A DNA stretch of 64,000 nucleotides from Candidatus Omnitrophota bacterium (GCA_029570205.1 JAKQSI010000051.1:1-64000), one strand, 5' to 3'; shown: positions 25,948-34,783, counted from the stretch's first letter. Numbers and translations are program-made. Notes: a model not told the origin generated them from the sequence alone.

Positions 25948-28398
25948 TTACGCAAAGTAGTTATTAAAGTTCCATTCCGGCTGTTGTTGTCGAGGAGGCC
26001 GACGGTCCTGTCCGGATGGATCGTTATCTTTCCGATGCCCGGAGGTCTGTTCATCGCGATCTCGAAAGCCGCGCTCCGGCGATTGATAGTTCCGTTCGTT
26101 CTGTGGCGAGTAGCGGTCCGAGGATTCTCGGAGAACCGCTACGTTGTCTACCTTGATGCCTTGTTCGGCCAGGGAGTTCCGCAGCGTGTTCGTGTGTTGT
26201 TCCAACAGCGAGCGGGTGTTGGCCTGCTCCGCAAACAGCTTCGCTGTGAGTGACCCGTTTTCTATGACCAGACGAACGCTGACATTCCCCAGATCGGGAG
26301 GCGACAGCCGAATCGTGATATGGCTCCGACCCTCTCCAAGTGACCCACTGACTCCCTTGACCACCTGATCCAACACCTTTTGTGCCTCAGCAACCTGGCT
26401 GTTCGAGGTTGGGGTGGGCGCTGTCGCCTGGGTTGTGGTGGAAGGGCTGCTGGTCGTCATTCGGGGGGCGGTTCCTATTGTCTCCGTTCCGGTCTGATCT
26501 GCTCCGGATTCGGCCGGCGCCGTCCGTTGAATCCGTTCCGGCTTGTATTCCATTTCCACTGTTCGCTCATAGTCGGTCGTGAACGGCTGAAGCAGTTGAC
26601 GCTCCAATTCCGCCTTTTGCACGGCGATATTCTGCGGCTCCAGGGAGGTTTCGGCGGATTCAACAAGGGACACGGCCGCGCTTTCTCCGCCGGACTCACC
26701 TTCCGTTGTCGCAAGATTCGCGAGCGTGAGATTCATACACACCGGCTCTTTTCCCAGAACCAGCTGAGCGAAATCCCGAGCGGAGGACTGCGGGGGGGTG
26801 ACAACAGTCAGAGTAATATTCTGACCGACCTGCTGCTGAAGACCTGCCGGAAGATCCTCCTTGCGGATAATCACCTCAATTGGTTTCTGTTCCGGATTCT
26901 GCCCGGATTGTTGTTCTGTACTGTCCGATGGCAATTCTGTGGAATCCGCGTTCACTGTCCCGGCGGTGACAACCGTCGTATCGCTCTCCGTCAAATCTGC
27001 CTGCGGACCGGGAGACACAACATCGACCTCCGACATCGACTCCACATTGCCGGGAACCGACAGGACCGAACTCACAGAGGCTTTCCGGGAAATCGATGGC
27101 GTTTCAGCAGCAAGTTTCATCGACCGAACGGACGTCTCGGTGAATTCGGTATCGGGCTTTTCGCAAGCCGCTGTCTTAATAGCTTGTGAAGATTCGTTCG
27201 GTTCCGACTCGCTCACCGAGTGTTCTTCCATCACGGGGAGGATTCTGCGTGTATGCTCTCCGCGCCGAATCGGTGTAAATTCGGTCGCCTGCGAATTTGC
27301 CTCGGACTCGGAGGTCATCCCAGCAAGGGTAATGGTCTGAGAGGAAACTTCCTTTTCCGCACGGGATGCAGCGGAAATCCCTTCTTCGGAAACCTGCGTA
27401 TCCTTGCCCTGACTCACCGGGAGAGTAAAAGCAAGAAACGCCTCGCCATTCTCATCGACAACCAACTCGACCGGGGAAGATATCGGGACAGGGGAATCCT
27501 CTTTGGCTGACCGTTGAGACGTTATGGATTGCGTTCTCTTCTTTATCGAGTCATCTGTCGTAGCCACATCCGAGGGGTCCATCTGCCGGTTCCACCGTTG
27601 GGTCACCAACGAGGGCTGCAAGTTGAACGCCCTCTCGGCTGGGGGCATTTCTGGAGTCCGTGGGTCCGGCAAACGATCTTGTCCGGTGGCAGGAATCAAG
27701 GATCCATCGCCCTGCGTTTCTCCGCCGGTTTCGTTTATCGGGAACGAACCTGGGTGAATAGCCCGCAAATCGGCTGTTTCTTCGGTTGACGTATCGGCGC
27801 CCCCTATGACTGTCGCGCCCATCTCCCGCAATGTATCAGACTTGAGAACGGATGGATCGCTTGAGACTTTTTCTATTGTGATATTTGTTTGATCGACCGC
27901 AGCCGGTTCGGTTGTTGCGCTCTGAAAGGAACCCGTGTTCAGGAAAACGCCGTCGCCTGCAATGACCGCCTCCTCAGACGCCGTTTCTGATGGGATCTGT
28001 TCGGAACTTCCCTGAACCTTTTCCAGAAGTTTTGACAGATCCTTGAGAGAGATCAAAAGCCGGCCCTGAGAATCTTCCGATATGGCGGAGGCGGGAACAT
28101 ACAGCCGCGTTTCGCCTTCGGATGCCGAGGATTCCCCCATTATTGTGGGAGTGGATTCCGTCGGGAACAGAAACGACAATGGCATGGATTCGACATTTGG
28201 TGAGTTTGTCAGGAGACCCGTGTCGGGATCAATCTTCGCCTGTTTGATACCCCCGGCCTGGAGCGCTTCGAGGAGCGCTTGATCGAACGACACCGCACCG
28301 CCTGTCGTCGTCCGGCCGGTTTTTGCCGTCACGTCGCCCGCAGAGACGGGGAATACCTTTTCCGGAACGAACAGACCGAACAGTGTAATTTGCGACAT
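25948..28398 (-). CDS. fliK: FliK-type hook-length control protein
   Basis: An 816-aa protein whose C-terminal ~90 residues match the Flg_hook/FliK domain: H-I-T-I-R-L-S-P-P-D-L-G-N-V-S-V-R-L and L-R-N-S-L-A-E-Q-G-I-K-V-D-N-V. The long remainder is Ser/Thr/Glu/Gln-rich and disordered, as expected of the molecular ruler region that measures the hook during export. The family is often 400-600 aa, so this is a long ruler. ATG 28398 was chosen because AGGGATG lies upstream and the product then starts cleanly (M-S-Q-I-T-L-F-G-L-F); an upstream in-frame start at 28449 is less likely. First gene of the flgD block, with a sigma-54-type promoter upstream. Confidence 0.88.
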   Translation of the reverse strand: MSQITLFGLFVPEKVFPVSAGDVTAKTGRTTTGGAVSFDQALLEALQAGGIKQAKIDPDTGLLTNSPNVESMPLSFLFPTESTPTIMGESSASEGETRLYVPASAISEDSQGRLLISLKDLSKLLEKVQGSSEQIPSETASEEAVIAGDGVFLNTGSFQSATTEPAAVDQTNITIEKVSSDPSVLKSDTLREMGATVIGGADTSTEETADLRAIHPGSFPINETGGETQGDGSLIPATGQDRLPDPRTPEMPPAERAFNLQPSLVTQRWNRQMDPSDVATTDDSIKKRTQSITSQRSAKEDSPVPISSPVELVVDENGEAFLAFTLPVSQGKDTQVSEEGISAASRAEKEVSSQTITLAGMTSESEANSQATEFTPIRRGEHTRRILPVMEEHSVSESEPNESSQAIKTAACEKPDTEFTETSVRSMKLAAETPSISRKASVSSVLSVPGNVESMSEVDVVSPGPQADLTESDTTVVTAGTVNADSTELPSDSTEQQSGQNPEQKPIEVIIRKEDLPAGLQQQVGQNITLTVVTPPQSSARDFAQLVLGKEPVCMNLTLANLATTEGESGGESAAVSLVESAETSLEPQNIAVQKAELERQLLQPFTTDYERTVEMEYKPERIQRTAPAESGADQTGTETIGTAPRMTTSSPSTTTQATAPTPTSNSQVAEAQKVLDQVVKGVSGSLGEGRSHITIRLSPPDLGNVSVRLVIENGSLTAKLFAEQANTRSLLEQHTNTLRNSLAEQGIKVDNVAVLRESSDRYSPQNERNYQSPERGFRDRDEQTSGHRKDNDPSGQDRRPPRQQQPEWNFNNYFA

Positions 28399-28455
28399 CA
28401 GACCATCCCTGGCCGAAAATCTCCCACACGGATTCCATCCGTGGATCAATTGAAA

Positions 28456-28471
28456 AGGAACCGGGGTTCCT
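28456..28471. repeat. Short perfect palindrome in fliK leader
   Basis: AGGAACC-GG-GGTTCCT at 28456-28471 has perfect 7-bp arms around two bases. It falls between the candidate sigma-54 promoter and the fliK start, so it could be an operator or a leader hairpin. Confidence 0.4.
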
Positions 28472-28570
28472 GTCGAATGGGGGTGCGAATTGTCTTTCTG
28501 TGGGTGCTGGTGCGGACAGGTTCCGGGAACACCGGGACCGTCAAATCATAGAAGCGGTTGCTTTTCCCAG

Positions 28571-28586
28571 AGCAAACCGGATGCCA
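28571..28586 (-). promoter_or_regulatory. Sigma-54 (-24/-12) promoter before fliK
   Basis: On the minus strand TGGCATC-CGGT-TTGCT (28586-28571) matches the consensus TGGCAYR-N4-TTGCW at all but one position, with GG and GC at the required spacing. Transcription would start near 28560 and give a leader of about 160 bases before fliK. Sigma-54 control of hook genes is common in polarly flagellated bacteria. No enhancer site or activator gene is seen nearby. Apart from this and the palindrome at 28456, the 408-base gap up to 28806 holds nothing recognised. Confidence 0.6.
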
Positions 28587-28806
28587 AGCCGCCGCGCTTA
28601 CCCCGCCACCCGCACGAAATCCCAATAAGTAAGGCGTTTTTATTAAATCTACCCGGTTCCTCTCTTGGTCGAAACTTCATACCACCCCGGCATTTCTTGC
28701 CGCATTACCCGCGAATCGGGAACAAGTTCTCCCCTCTATGCCGACGACGGTCGGAGCCTTGCTGTATAATATTGAGGGCATGAATGTTTAAGAAAGGAGA
28801 AATCTC

Positions 28807-29156
28807 ATGAATAAGATAATTTCCACCGTATGCGTTTTAAGTATATTTTTTCTTGGTGTGTGACATCGCGCAGCCTCCCAATCAGACGCCCTGACTGTTG
28901 ATGAAAACCGGAGACCGTGGGGCCTTCCTGGGGATTGTAAAGCAAGGGGCAACCGTCAAGAAGGAATTCACATTGAAATGGAATGATGCCAAACCGGGCA
29001 ATATCAAGAAGGTCCGCTACGGTGACCGTGAAGCCGTATTTTCAGTGACAGACACCGGCAAGGCGGCGGTTGTTGATGTGGAGTTCTCCTGCGCGGGTAG
29101 CCCCGGTTTCGGCACCGGCGAGTTGGTCCTTGAGCTCAACGATCCTGCCTCATCAT
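28807..29156 (+). pseudogene. Broken gene for a small exported protein
   Basis: ATG 28807, well placed after AAAGGAG, opens a good signal peptide (M-N-K-I-I-S-T-V-C-V-L-S-I-F-F-L-G-V), which is cut by TGA at 28861-28863. The frame then continues H-R-A-A-S-Q-S-D-A-L-T-V-D-E-N. A folded-looking beta-rich domain (G-A-F-L-G-I-V-K-Q-G through G-T-G-E-L-V-L-E-L-N-D) lies in the next frame over, from about 28910 to 29155, so a frameshift near 28900-28915 is also needed to join them. The end then runs into dispersed repeats. The two lesions argue for decay; no family is recognised with confidence. Confidence 0.55.
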
Positions 29157-29248
29157 CCCATATTCCTACATGGTCCGGAAATGAAAAATCCACGTCCCCC
29201 GGTCTGTACAGTCCCCGAGGACGGGGAAAGGGAGAATTTGCCTGGATT

Positions 29249-29352
29249 CCAGCGTGCGCCGGAATGGCGGGATTTTACCCCCCTCAATCCCCCCGTAAAC
29301 GGGGGGACGCATTCCTTCTCCCTCCCCGTTTACGGGGAGGGTCGGGGTGGGG
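29249..29352 (+). repeat. Cluster of dispersed palindromic repeats
   Basis: Begins with GGATTCCAGCGTGCGCCGGAAT, a diverged copy of the GGATTCCGGCTTTCGCTGGAATG unit at 37081. Two perfect palindromes follow: CCCCCCGT-AA-ACGGGGGG (29289-29306) and CCTCCCCGT-TT-ACGGGGAGG (29321-29340), the latter with a G-rich tail GTCGGGGTGGGGG. The second palindrome and tail recur at 37119-37155. The reading frames crossing this stretch are artefacts. Confidence 0.7.
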
Positions 29353-29375
29353 GTCCTTCCCTTATTGAACCACTC

Positions 29376-29897
29376 TCACGCACTCTCAAATTCCGATTCC
29401 AGGATCGACATGACCACCAGGTCATGATACTGACCGTTCTGGAATATGGCATCGCGGGCACGGCCCTCTTCGCGGAATCCCAATTTTTTGTACAGATCAA
29501 CGGCACGTTCGTTGAATGCGAAAACCTGAAGGAACACGCGGTGCATGTTCATTTCCCGAAACGTGAAGCGCATCAGGGTTCGAAACGCATCCTTGCCGTA
29601 GCCTTTACCCTGCGCCTGGGGGCTGAGATGAATCCCGATTTCCACGCTGCGATTTTTGTGGTCGATCCCGTTCATCTGCACATACCCGACCGCCTTCCCA
29701 TCCGGGTCCTCCACCATGAAAACCACATTGCGGGTATCGGTCGCTGTGCGCTCATACCATTTCTCCTGTTGAATCTCCGTCACCGGCATATACGAACAGT
29801 GAAACGGCATCATTTCTGGGTGATTTCGCAAGGCTCTCAGGAACTCCACATCCCGCTTTTCAAGCGCCCGAAGAGTGATTTTTTCGCCTGGAATCAT
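29376..29897 (-). CDS. GNAT family N-acetyltransferase, RimJ/RimL-like
   Basis: A 173-aa acetyltransferase of the Acetyltransf_3 (RimJ/RimL/SpeG) branch. The acetyl-CoA pyrophosphate loop is seen as Q-A-Q-G-K-G-Y-G near residue 105, preceded by the beta4 strand V-E-I-G-I-H-L-S and followed by F-N-E-R-A-V-D-L-Y-K-K-L-G-F-R-E-E-G, a family signature. ATG 29897 lies eight bases after AGAGG; the longer frame starts on GTG 29906. It begins 17 bases after the aminotransferase gene. With a DegT-type aminotransferase upstream, acetylation of an amino-sugar is a reasonable guess, as in PglD/WecD-like steps. Confidence 0.88.
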   Translation of the reverse strand: MIPGEKITLRALEKRDVEFLRALRNHPEMMPFHCSYMPVTEIQQEKWYERTATDTRNVVFMVEDPDGKAVGYVQMNGIDHKNRSVEIGIHLSPQAQGKGYGKDAFRTLMRFTFREMNMHRVFLQVFAFNERAVDLYKKLGFREEGRARDAIFQNGQYHDLVVMSILESEFESA

Positions 29898-29914
29898 CGC
29901 CGCCACCTCTTTAA

Positions 29915-31057
29915 TCAGAGTGAATCGCCGAACGAAATAACCGCGTCGATCACGCGTTCGATTTCCTCGTCAGTCATATCCGGGTAAAGCGGCAGGGTCA
30001 GAATCCGTTTCCAAATTTCCTCCGCCACCGGGCATTGGGATTCGTGCGAAGCGTAATATGGGTGCATGTGGATGGGATAATAATGCACTCCGGGAGCGAT
30101 CGCTCGACGTTTCAAATGGGCGATCAGGCGGTCCCGTTCGGGAACCTTGATATGATAGATATGCCAGGAAGACTGAACCTCCGGCCGTTCAGGCGGGCGT
30201 TCAATCCAGCCATGGGGTTCAAAGGCCCGGTTGTATCGCTCCACGATAGCCCGCCGTTTGCGGTTGTTCTCATCCAGACGTTTCAGTTGGACCAGGCCCA
30301 TAGCCGCACCGATATCGTGAAGATGATACTTATATCCCAACTCATTTACCCAGTACTGCCAGGCGTAAACGCGGTCCGGGTCGGAGCGGCTGAACGTATC
30401 CTTGGAAATCCCCATCCAGCGCAGCTCCCGCAGTTTCTTGCCGAAGAGCGGATTCATGGTGGCAACTGCGCCTCCCTCGCCGCACGTCAGGTTTTTCACC
30501 GCATGGAACGAGAAACAGGTCAGAGGAGAAAGCGCGCCGATCTTGATCCCCCGGTAGGACGCTCCGCAGGCATGGGCGGCATCTTCAATAAGATGGATGG
30601 ATCGCGCTCCGGCCAGATCGGAAAGCCGGTCCATCTCGCAAGGATGCCCGCCATAATGGACTGCGAAGATAGCCCGGGTTTTCGGAGTGATCTTTCGACA
30701 AACATCGTCCGGGTTCACACACAGCGTATCTTCGTCAATATCAGCGAACACCACCTTGGCCCCGCAGTATTCCGCAACATGCGCGGTGGAGACAAAGGTG
30801 ATCGTGGGGACAATGACCTCATCCCCCGGCCCGATGTCCAGGACCCGCAACGCCAGGTGCAGCGCGGCCGTGCCGGAATTTAATGTCACTACTTCGGGCA
30901 CGCCGAAATACTCCTCCAGCGCATCCTCAAACTCCTTGGTGACCGGGCCAAGTCCCAGCCACCCGGACCGAAGAACATCACAAACCGCCTGAATTTCCTG
31001 CTCGGTGATCGACGGACGAAAAACGGGAATCAATGGAAGAGGTTCTTTTTTTGCCAT
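29915..31057 (-). CDS. DegT/DnrJ/EryC1/StrS aminotransferase
   Basis: A 380-aa PLP enzyme that aminates nucleotide-linked keto-sugars. The PLP lysine sits in S-F-H-A-V-K-N-L-T-C-G-E-G-G near residue 180, with the H-L-I-E-D-A-A-H-A-C-G-A cofactor segment near 155 and G-T-A-A-L-H-L-A-L near 55. Length is normal. ATG 31057 gives the usual N-terminus (P-V-F-R-P-S-I-T-E-Q-E-I); the longer frame from 31108 would add 17 non-conserved residues. The acetyltransferase gene follows at once, suggesting a two-step N-acetylamino-sugar pathway for surface polysaccharide or flagellin decoration. Confidence 0.92.
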   Translation of the reverse strand: MAKKEPLPLIPVFRPSITEQEIQAVCDVLRSGWLGLGPVTKEFEDALEEYFGVPEVVTLNSGTAALHLALRVLDIGPGDEVIVPTITFVSTAHVAEYCGAKVVFADIDEDTLCVNPDDVCRKITPKTRAIFAVHYGGHPCEMDRLSDLAGARSIHLIEDAAHACGASYRGIKIGALSPLTCFSFHAVKNLTCGEGGAVATMNPLFGKKLRELRWMGISKDTFSRSDPDRVYAWQYWVNELGYKYHLHDIGAAMGLVQLKRLDENNRKRRAIVERYNRAFEPHGWIERPPERPEVQSSWHIYHIKVPERDRLIAHLKRRAIAPGVHYYPIHMHPYYASHESQCPVAEEIWKRILTLPLYPDMTDEEIERVIDAVISFGDSL

Positions 31058-31268
31058 GGCAAACAGTAATGTACCACAAATCACCGGGTCTTGTCGAATC
31101 GTGGCCATTGTGCCGGTGGGGGATTGGACGGCGTCTCGCCCATGGATACCGGATTCCGGTTTTCGTTGCCGTGACGGAGCCTGGCCGTCTCAGGCAGGCG
31201 TGACAGGATAAACCAGTGTAATATACGGAGATAATTTCCCATCTGTCGTTCACAGGAAGGTCCTTGCC

Positions 31269-32153
31269 ATGAAATCTCTTATTTCAAAATCGCTGCTTTT
31301 CTTCTGCCTGATCGGTATCAGTCTCCCGGCTTTCACCCAGGATCAACAGTTCATTCAAGTGATGACCTTCAATATCCGCTACAACAATCCGAACGACGGC
31401 GTCAACGCCTGGCCGAATCGCAAAGATGCCGTAGCAGAGTTGATCGGGTCCCGGTATCGTGTCGATTTCGCCGGTCTGCAGGAAGCATTGAAAGACCAAT
31501 GCGCGGATTTGGAGCAGCGGCTTCCTGACTACGCCTGGATCGGTGTCGCGCGGGATGACGGCAAGGAGGCAGGCGAATTCTGCCCAATCTTCTATCGAAA
31601 AGAACGTTTCGAATTGCTGGATCATGCAACCTTCTGGCTTTCGGAGACCCCGGAGGTGCCCGGGAAAAAGGGATGGGATGCCGCCTGCAATCGTGTAGTA
31701 ACCTGGGGCAAGTTCAAAGACAGACAGACCCAGAAAGAGTTCTATCATTTCAATACACATTTCGATCACCGGGGAGAAACCGCTCGACAGGAAAGCGCAA
31801 AACTGATCCGGCGACGTGTTTCGGAAATCGCCGGAAAGACACCCGCAATTATCACAGGCGATTTCAATATGGGGGAAAACTCCACACCCTATGCCGTTCT
31901 GACCGGGAAAAAGCCGGTAAACGACGGCCGACCCGATCTACGGGATGCGCGATATGCCTCCATCCACGGGCATGAAGGGCCGACTTCAACATTCTCAAAC
32001 TGGACGGAAATCAGCGAACCGGAAACAAAAATCGACTACATTTTCCTTTACGGTGATATCCGTGTATTACGCCATCGTGTACTGACGGATCGAATCGAGG
32101 ACCGCTTTCTGTCCGATCATCTACCTGTGCTGGTGGAAATTGAGATTCTGTGA
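31269..32153 (+). CDS. Exported endonuclease/exonuclease/phosphatase family protein
   Basis: A 294-aa member of the EEP superfamily (DNase I, sphingomyelinase and inositol-phosphatase relatives). A signal peptide (M-K-S-L-I-S-K-S-L-L-F-F-C) ends near A-F-T. Metal and catalytic residues are all visible: F-N-I-R-Y near residue 34, G-L-Q-E-A near 72, H-F-D-H-R-G near 165, T-G-D-F-N-M near 195 and S-D-H-L-P-V near the C-terminus. The secreted single-domain form is common in planctomycete- and Bacteroidetes-like genomes; the substrate (DNA, lipid head group or phosphosugar) cannot be told. It is divergent from the aminotransferase. Confidence 0.9.
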   Translation: MKSLISKSLLFFCLIGISLPAFTQDQQFIQVMTFNIRYNNPNDGVNAWPNRKDAVAELIGSRYRVDFAGLQEALKDQCADLEQRLPDYAWIGVARDDGKEAGEFCPIFYRKERFELLDHATFWLSETPEVPGKKGWDAACNRVVTWGKFKDRQTQKEFYHFNTHFDHRGETARQESAKLIRRRVSEIAGKTPAIITGDFNMGENSTPYAVLTGKKPVNDGRPDLRDARYASIHGHEGPTSTFSNWTEISEPETKIDYIFLYGDIRVLRHRVLTDRIEDRFLSDHLPVLVEIEIL

Positions 32154-32247
32154 TGAAAAAAAGAAGATTCTTCTCCATCGCGGCTTCCGGCTGAAAGCAT
32201 CAGCCGGTCCATCCTGCCGATCGGATGCCGGAAAGTAGTGCCGGTGT

Positions 32248-34608
32248 TTACTCCACAACGAGGAACCGCTTTATTCCCAATACGTCTTTGCCGGAGACGG
32301 TGACTGCATAGTGACCCGGATAGGCATCCTTGGGCACGGAAATCGTAACTTGTTCCCCAATTCGCGCTTTTGACGGCTCCACAATCAAGCCGGGAGCTTC
32401 CACAGAGAAACGTCCCTTCGCGGCATATTCCGATAATGAATACAGCGAAATAGTTGTCGATTCGCCGGGCCGGACCTTGGGCATTGCATCGAATCCCATA
32501 ATCGCCGGGCTGTCCAATTCGCGAAGGATCACCAAGGCCCAGTTGCTTTGAAGAGTGAACGACAAGTCGTCGCCCGTACACACAATCGGAATCGCGGACC
32601 AGGTCAGCGTCTCAATATCGCAGAGAACGGCTTCCTGTACCTGTGAGGCCAGACCGGGAACGGTAACCGTGTATTCCCCGCGTTTGTCTGACGGTCCCAC
32701 ACCCCAGGGCCAGATCGGGTCCTGGCAGGATGGGCGGGCCGCGATAATTGCGCAGTAGTCATCGCCAAGAAACCGCCGCGTTACAATCTCCGGATCGGAC
32801 GCAGGCGGATCATGATCATCGACATCGCCCCAGACAAGCGCGTCATGCGCCGGATACCGCGCGCACAGCCAGTTCGCATCCGGCTCCGTGATGTCCGCTT
32901 CCCCACACCCACCGCCCGGAAAGCCCGCCAGAGACCCCCAGAACGCACCGCCCGCATAAACATAAGGTTTGTACGGTCCCATCGCAATACGCATCAGAGG
33001 CAGGTCGCGGGGACAGCGCGCAGCCAGCGCGCCGTGCACATAGGGCGCAAACCAGTCCGCCGAACCTTCCGTTGTGAACAACACATTCGGATTGGCTTTC
33101 CGGGCCGCCCTGGACACCTTGGAGAGTAACTGCTTGATCCATTCGTTATAGCCGAACGGGGTTTCGTGGTGGTGCGCCGGGTTGTAGCAGGGGAGATAGT
33201 AAAATCCGAGCGAGTCGATCCGAACGCCATCCGCGCCGGTCTCTTTCAACAGGCGATAGACCGTATCGGCCAGATGATCCTGCCATTCCACACATCCGGG
33301 ACACAGATGAATGAATCCCTCCTTGCTGTATGGACCGAACCGGACACCTTCCTTATTCATCACGGCCCATTTATCGGCCTTGCCTGTCTTACCGAGAACA
33401 CTCTCCTTGTAAACGATATACCCTTCGACATACAACTGCGCATGAAGTCCCAGCCGGTGGACACCTTCAATCCCTTCTCGGAAAGCCTCCGGGCCGCCCA
33501 TGTCCTCACGAATGACATTGTCTCCATCCGTATGGACGGGATAGAACATGGAGGAACGGCAATAGAAAGCATATTCGGGAAAGTCGATTGGGCAGCGGAT
33601 ATGCGCCTTTGGGAGCTCGCGGAAACTTTCCAGGGCCAGCTGTCCGCCGTAATCCGGCTTGATCCCCGGCCCGCCTTTCTTGAAATGCCGACCCACGCTG
33701 CCGCTGGATCGCCGGTACCACTCCGGCGGGTCCAGGTGAGTAAACGCACTGTTGAACCACGAATGATACGCCCGCGCTGCCGGTCTCCAGTCGCCTTCAT
33801 ACACCGAGATTCGTGTCGGAGGCAGGTCTATCGACTTCCCCGGAGCCAATTTGAACGGCGGGAAATAGTTCAGTTCAACTACCGGCTCGTGAATAACAAT
33901 CCGCTTGGGCAAGACATTCCGGTCCATGAAAATCATACTCAGTGCGCTTTTCGAGATCGGGTCCCAGATCGCGTGCCACTGCATGGACATCTGGTTGCTC
34001 TCGCCCAGCACGCCGCCGGGACGTTCCCAAGCGGGGATCACCAGACCCGCCTGGTCCATGGTTGTAGCGAGATTCTTGCCTGGGTCAGGGCCGAGACGGA
34101 GACCCTCCAGGTACGGAAATGCCCCCAGGAACTCTTCCTCTTCGTCCCCCCGGTTGGTGATTCGGAGGTACCAATCCGAAACACCCGATTCTCTCTTCAG
34201 GATAACTTTCAGGCGGATCTCAAGATTCTCATGCTGGTAAGTCAACACGAGACCCCCACGCTGTTGCGCCTTCAGCAGTTGACAGGAGGATGGCTGAATG
34301 ATCTCCTTACAGATTTCCGCTGGATTGTCAAAAACCAGCTGATATTTGTCATTGATTTGAATCTCAAATTCTTTTGTCAAATCCGAGAAGATTCGAAAAG
34401 GCATTCCGCCCGGAGCAATATCTTTCAGACAATCATCGCCGAGACTTCGATTGAGAATCCTGCAGAGTCCTCCGTTTTGTGAATCGAACTCTATTCGGCA
34501 GAATTCGTTTTCCAGGACAATCGCTGAGTTATTCGCCGGGGCGGCGTTGCCGCTCATGCCGAGGTGCAGGGCAAATAGAACAGTACATATAAAGGGGATG
34601 GTTCTCAT
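32248..34608 (-). CDS. Secreted glycoside-hydrolase-like protein (DUF6259-like)
   Basis: A 786-aa exported protein with a signal peptide (M-R-T-I-P-F-I-C-T-V-L-F-A-L). The N-terminal ~250 residues look like a beta-sandwich; a central (beta/alpha)8-type region follows with Y-H-S-W-F-N-S-A-F and, near residue 460, G-A-D-G-V-R-I-D-S-L-G-F-Y-Y, an Asp-centred motif like the nucleophile strand of alpha-galactosidase-clan enzymes. The C-terminus (residues ~690-786) is an Ig-like beta domain. The overall plan fits DUF6259 proteins, which are found with polysaccharide utilisation genes but lack a proven activity. The start was moved from 34728 to ATG 34608 to give the signal peptide. Confidence 0.75.
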   Translation of the reverse strand: MRTIPFICTVLFALHLGMSGNAAPANNSAIVLENEFCRIEFDSQNGGLCRILNRSLGDDCLKDIAPGGMPFRIFSDLTKEFEIQINDKYQLVFDNPAEICKEIIQPSSCQLLKAQQRGGLVLTYQHENLEIRLKVILKRESGVSDWYLRITNRGDEEEEFLGAFPYLEGLRLGPDPGKNLATTMDQAGLVIPAWERPGGVLGESNQMSMQWHAIWDPISKSALSMIFMDRNVLPKRIVIHEPVVELNYFPPFKLAPGKSIDLPPTRISVYEGDWRPAARAYHSWFNSAFTHLDPPEWYRRSSGSVGRHFKKGGPGIKPDYGGQLALESFRELPKAHIRCPIDFPEYAFYCRSSMFYPVHTDGDNVIREDMGGPEAFREGIEGVHRLGLHAQLYVEGYIVYKESVLGKTGKADKWAVMNKEGVRFGPYSKEGFIHLCPGCVEWQDHLADTVYRLLKETGADGVRIDSLGFYYLPCYNPAHHHETPFGYNEWIKQLLSKVSRAARKANPNVLFTTEGSADWFAPYVHGALAARCPRDLPLMRIAMGPYKPYVYAGGAFWGSLAGFPGGGCGEADITEPDANWLCARYPAHDALVWGDVDDHDPPASDPEIVTRRFLGDDYCAIIAARPSCQDPIWPWGVGPSDKRGEYTVTVPGLASQVQEAVLCDIETLTWSAIPIVCTGDDLSFTLQSNWALVILRELDSPAIMGFDAMPKVRPGESTTISLYSLSEYAAKGRFSVEAPGLIVEPSKARIGEQVTISVPKDAYPGHYAVTVSGKDVLGIKRFLVVE

Positions 34609-34753
34609 ATTGCGGATTCCTCTGATGATTGGGGGTAATGGACAGATTGGGCATATTATTTTATAGGAACCGTTTGAAGTGAAGGTTCCGGGAAACCCTT
34701 TTTTCGGGAGGGAATAATGCCCACCCATTCGGCTCCGCGCCGCATATTCTGGG

Positions 34754-34783
34754 TTGACGGATGAGAGTGTAGCGGTGTAAAGT
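34754..34783 (+). promoter_or_regulatory. Candidate promoter of the third prepilin gene
   Basis: TTGACG (34754-34759, five of six bases), an 18-base spacer and TAAAGT (34778-34783, four of six). It lies 80 bases before ATG 34863. Confidence 0.4.

Noticed and set aside
28861-28863. TGA recoding (selenocysteine or alternative code)
   Set aside because: The rest of the domain is in a different frame as well, no SECIS-like hairpin was seen, and TGA is a normal stop elsewhere in the window.
29070-29987. 305-codon plus-strand frame over the repeats and the GNAT gene
   Set aside because: It joins repeat sequence to the antisense of a clear acetyltransferase gene.
29915-31057. Part of an antibiotic or other secondary-metabolite cluster
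   Set aside because: A DegT aminotransferase with a GNAT enzyme is better explained by surface-sugar synthesis; no polyketide, peptide or tailoring genes are near.
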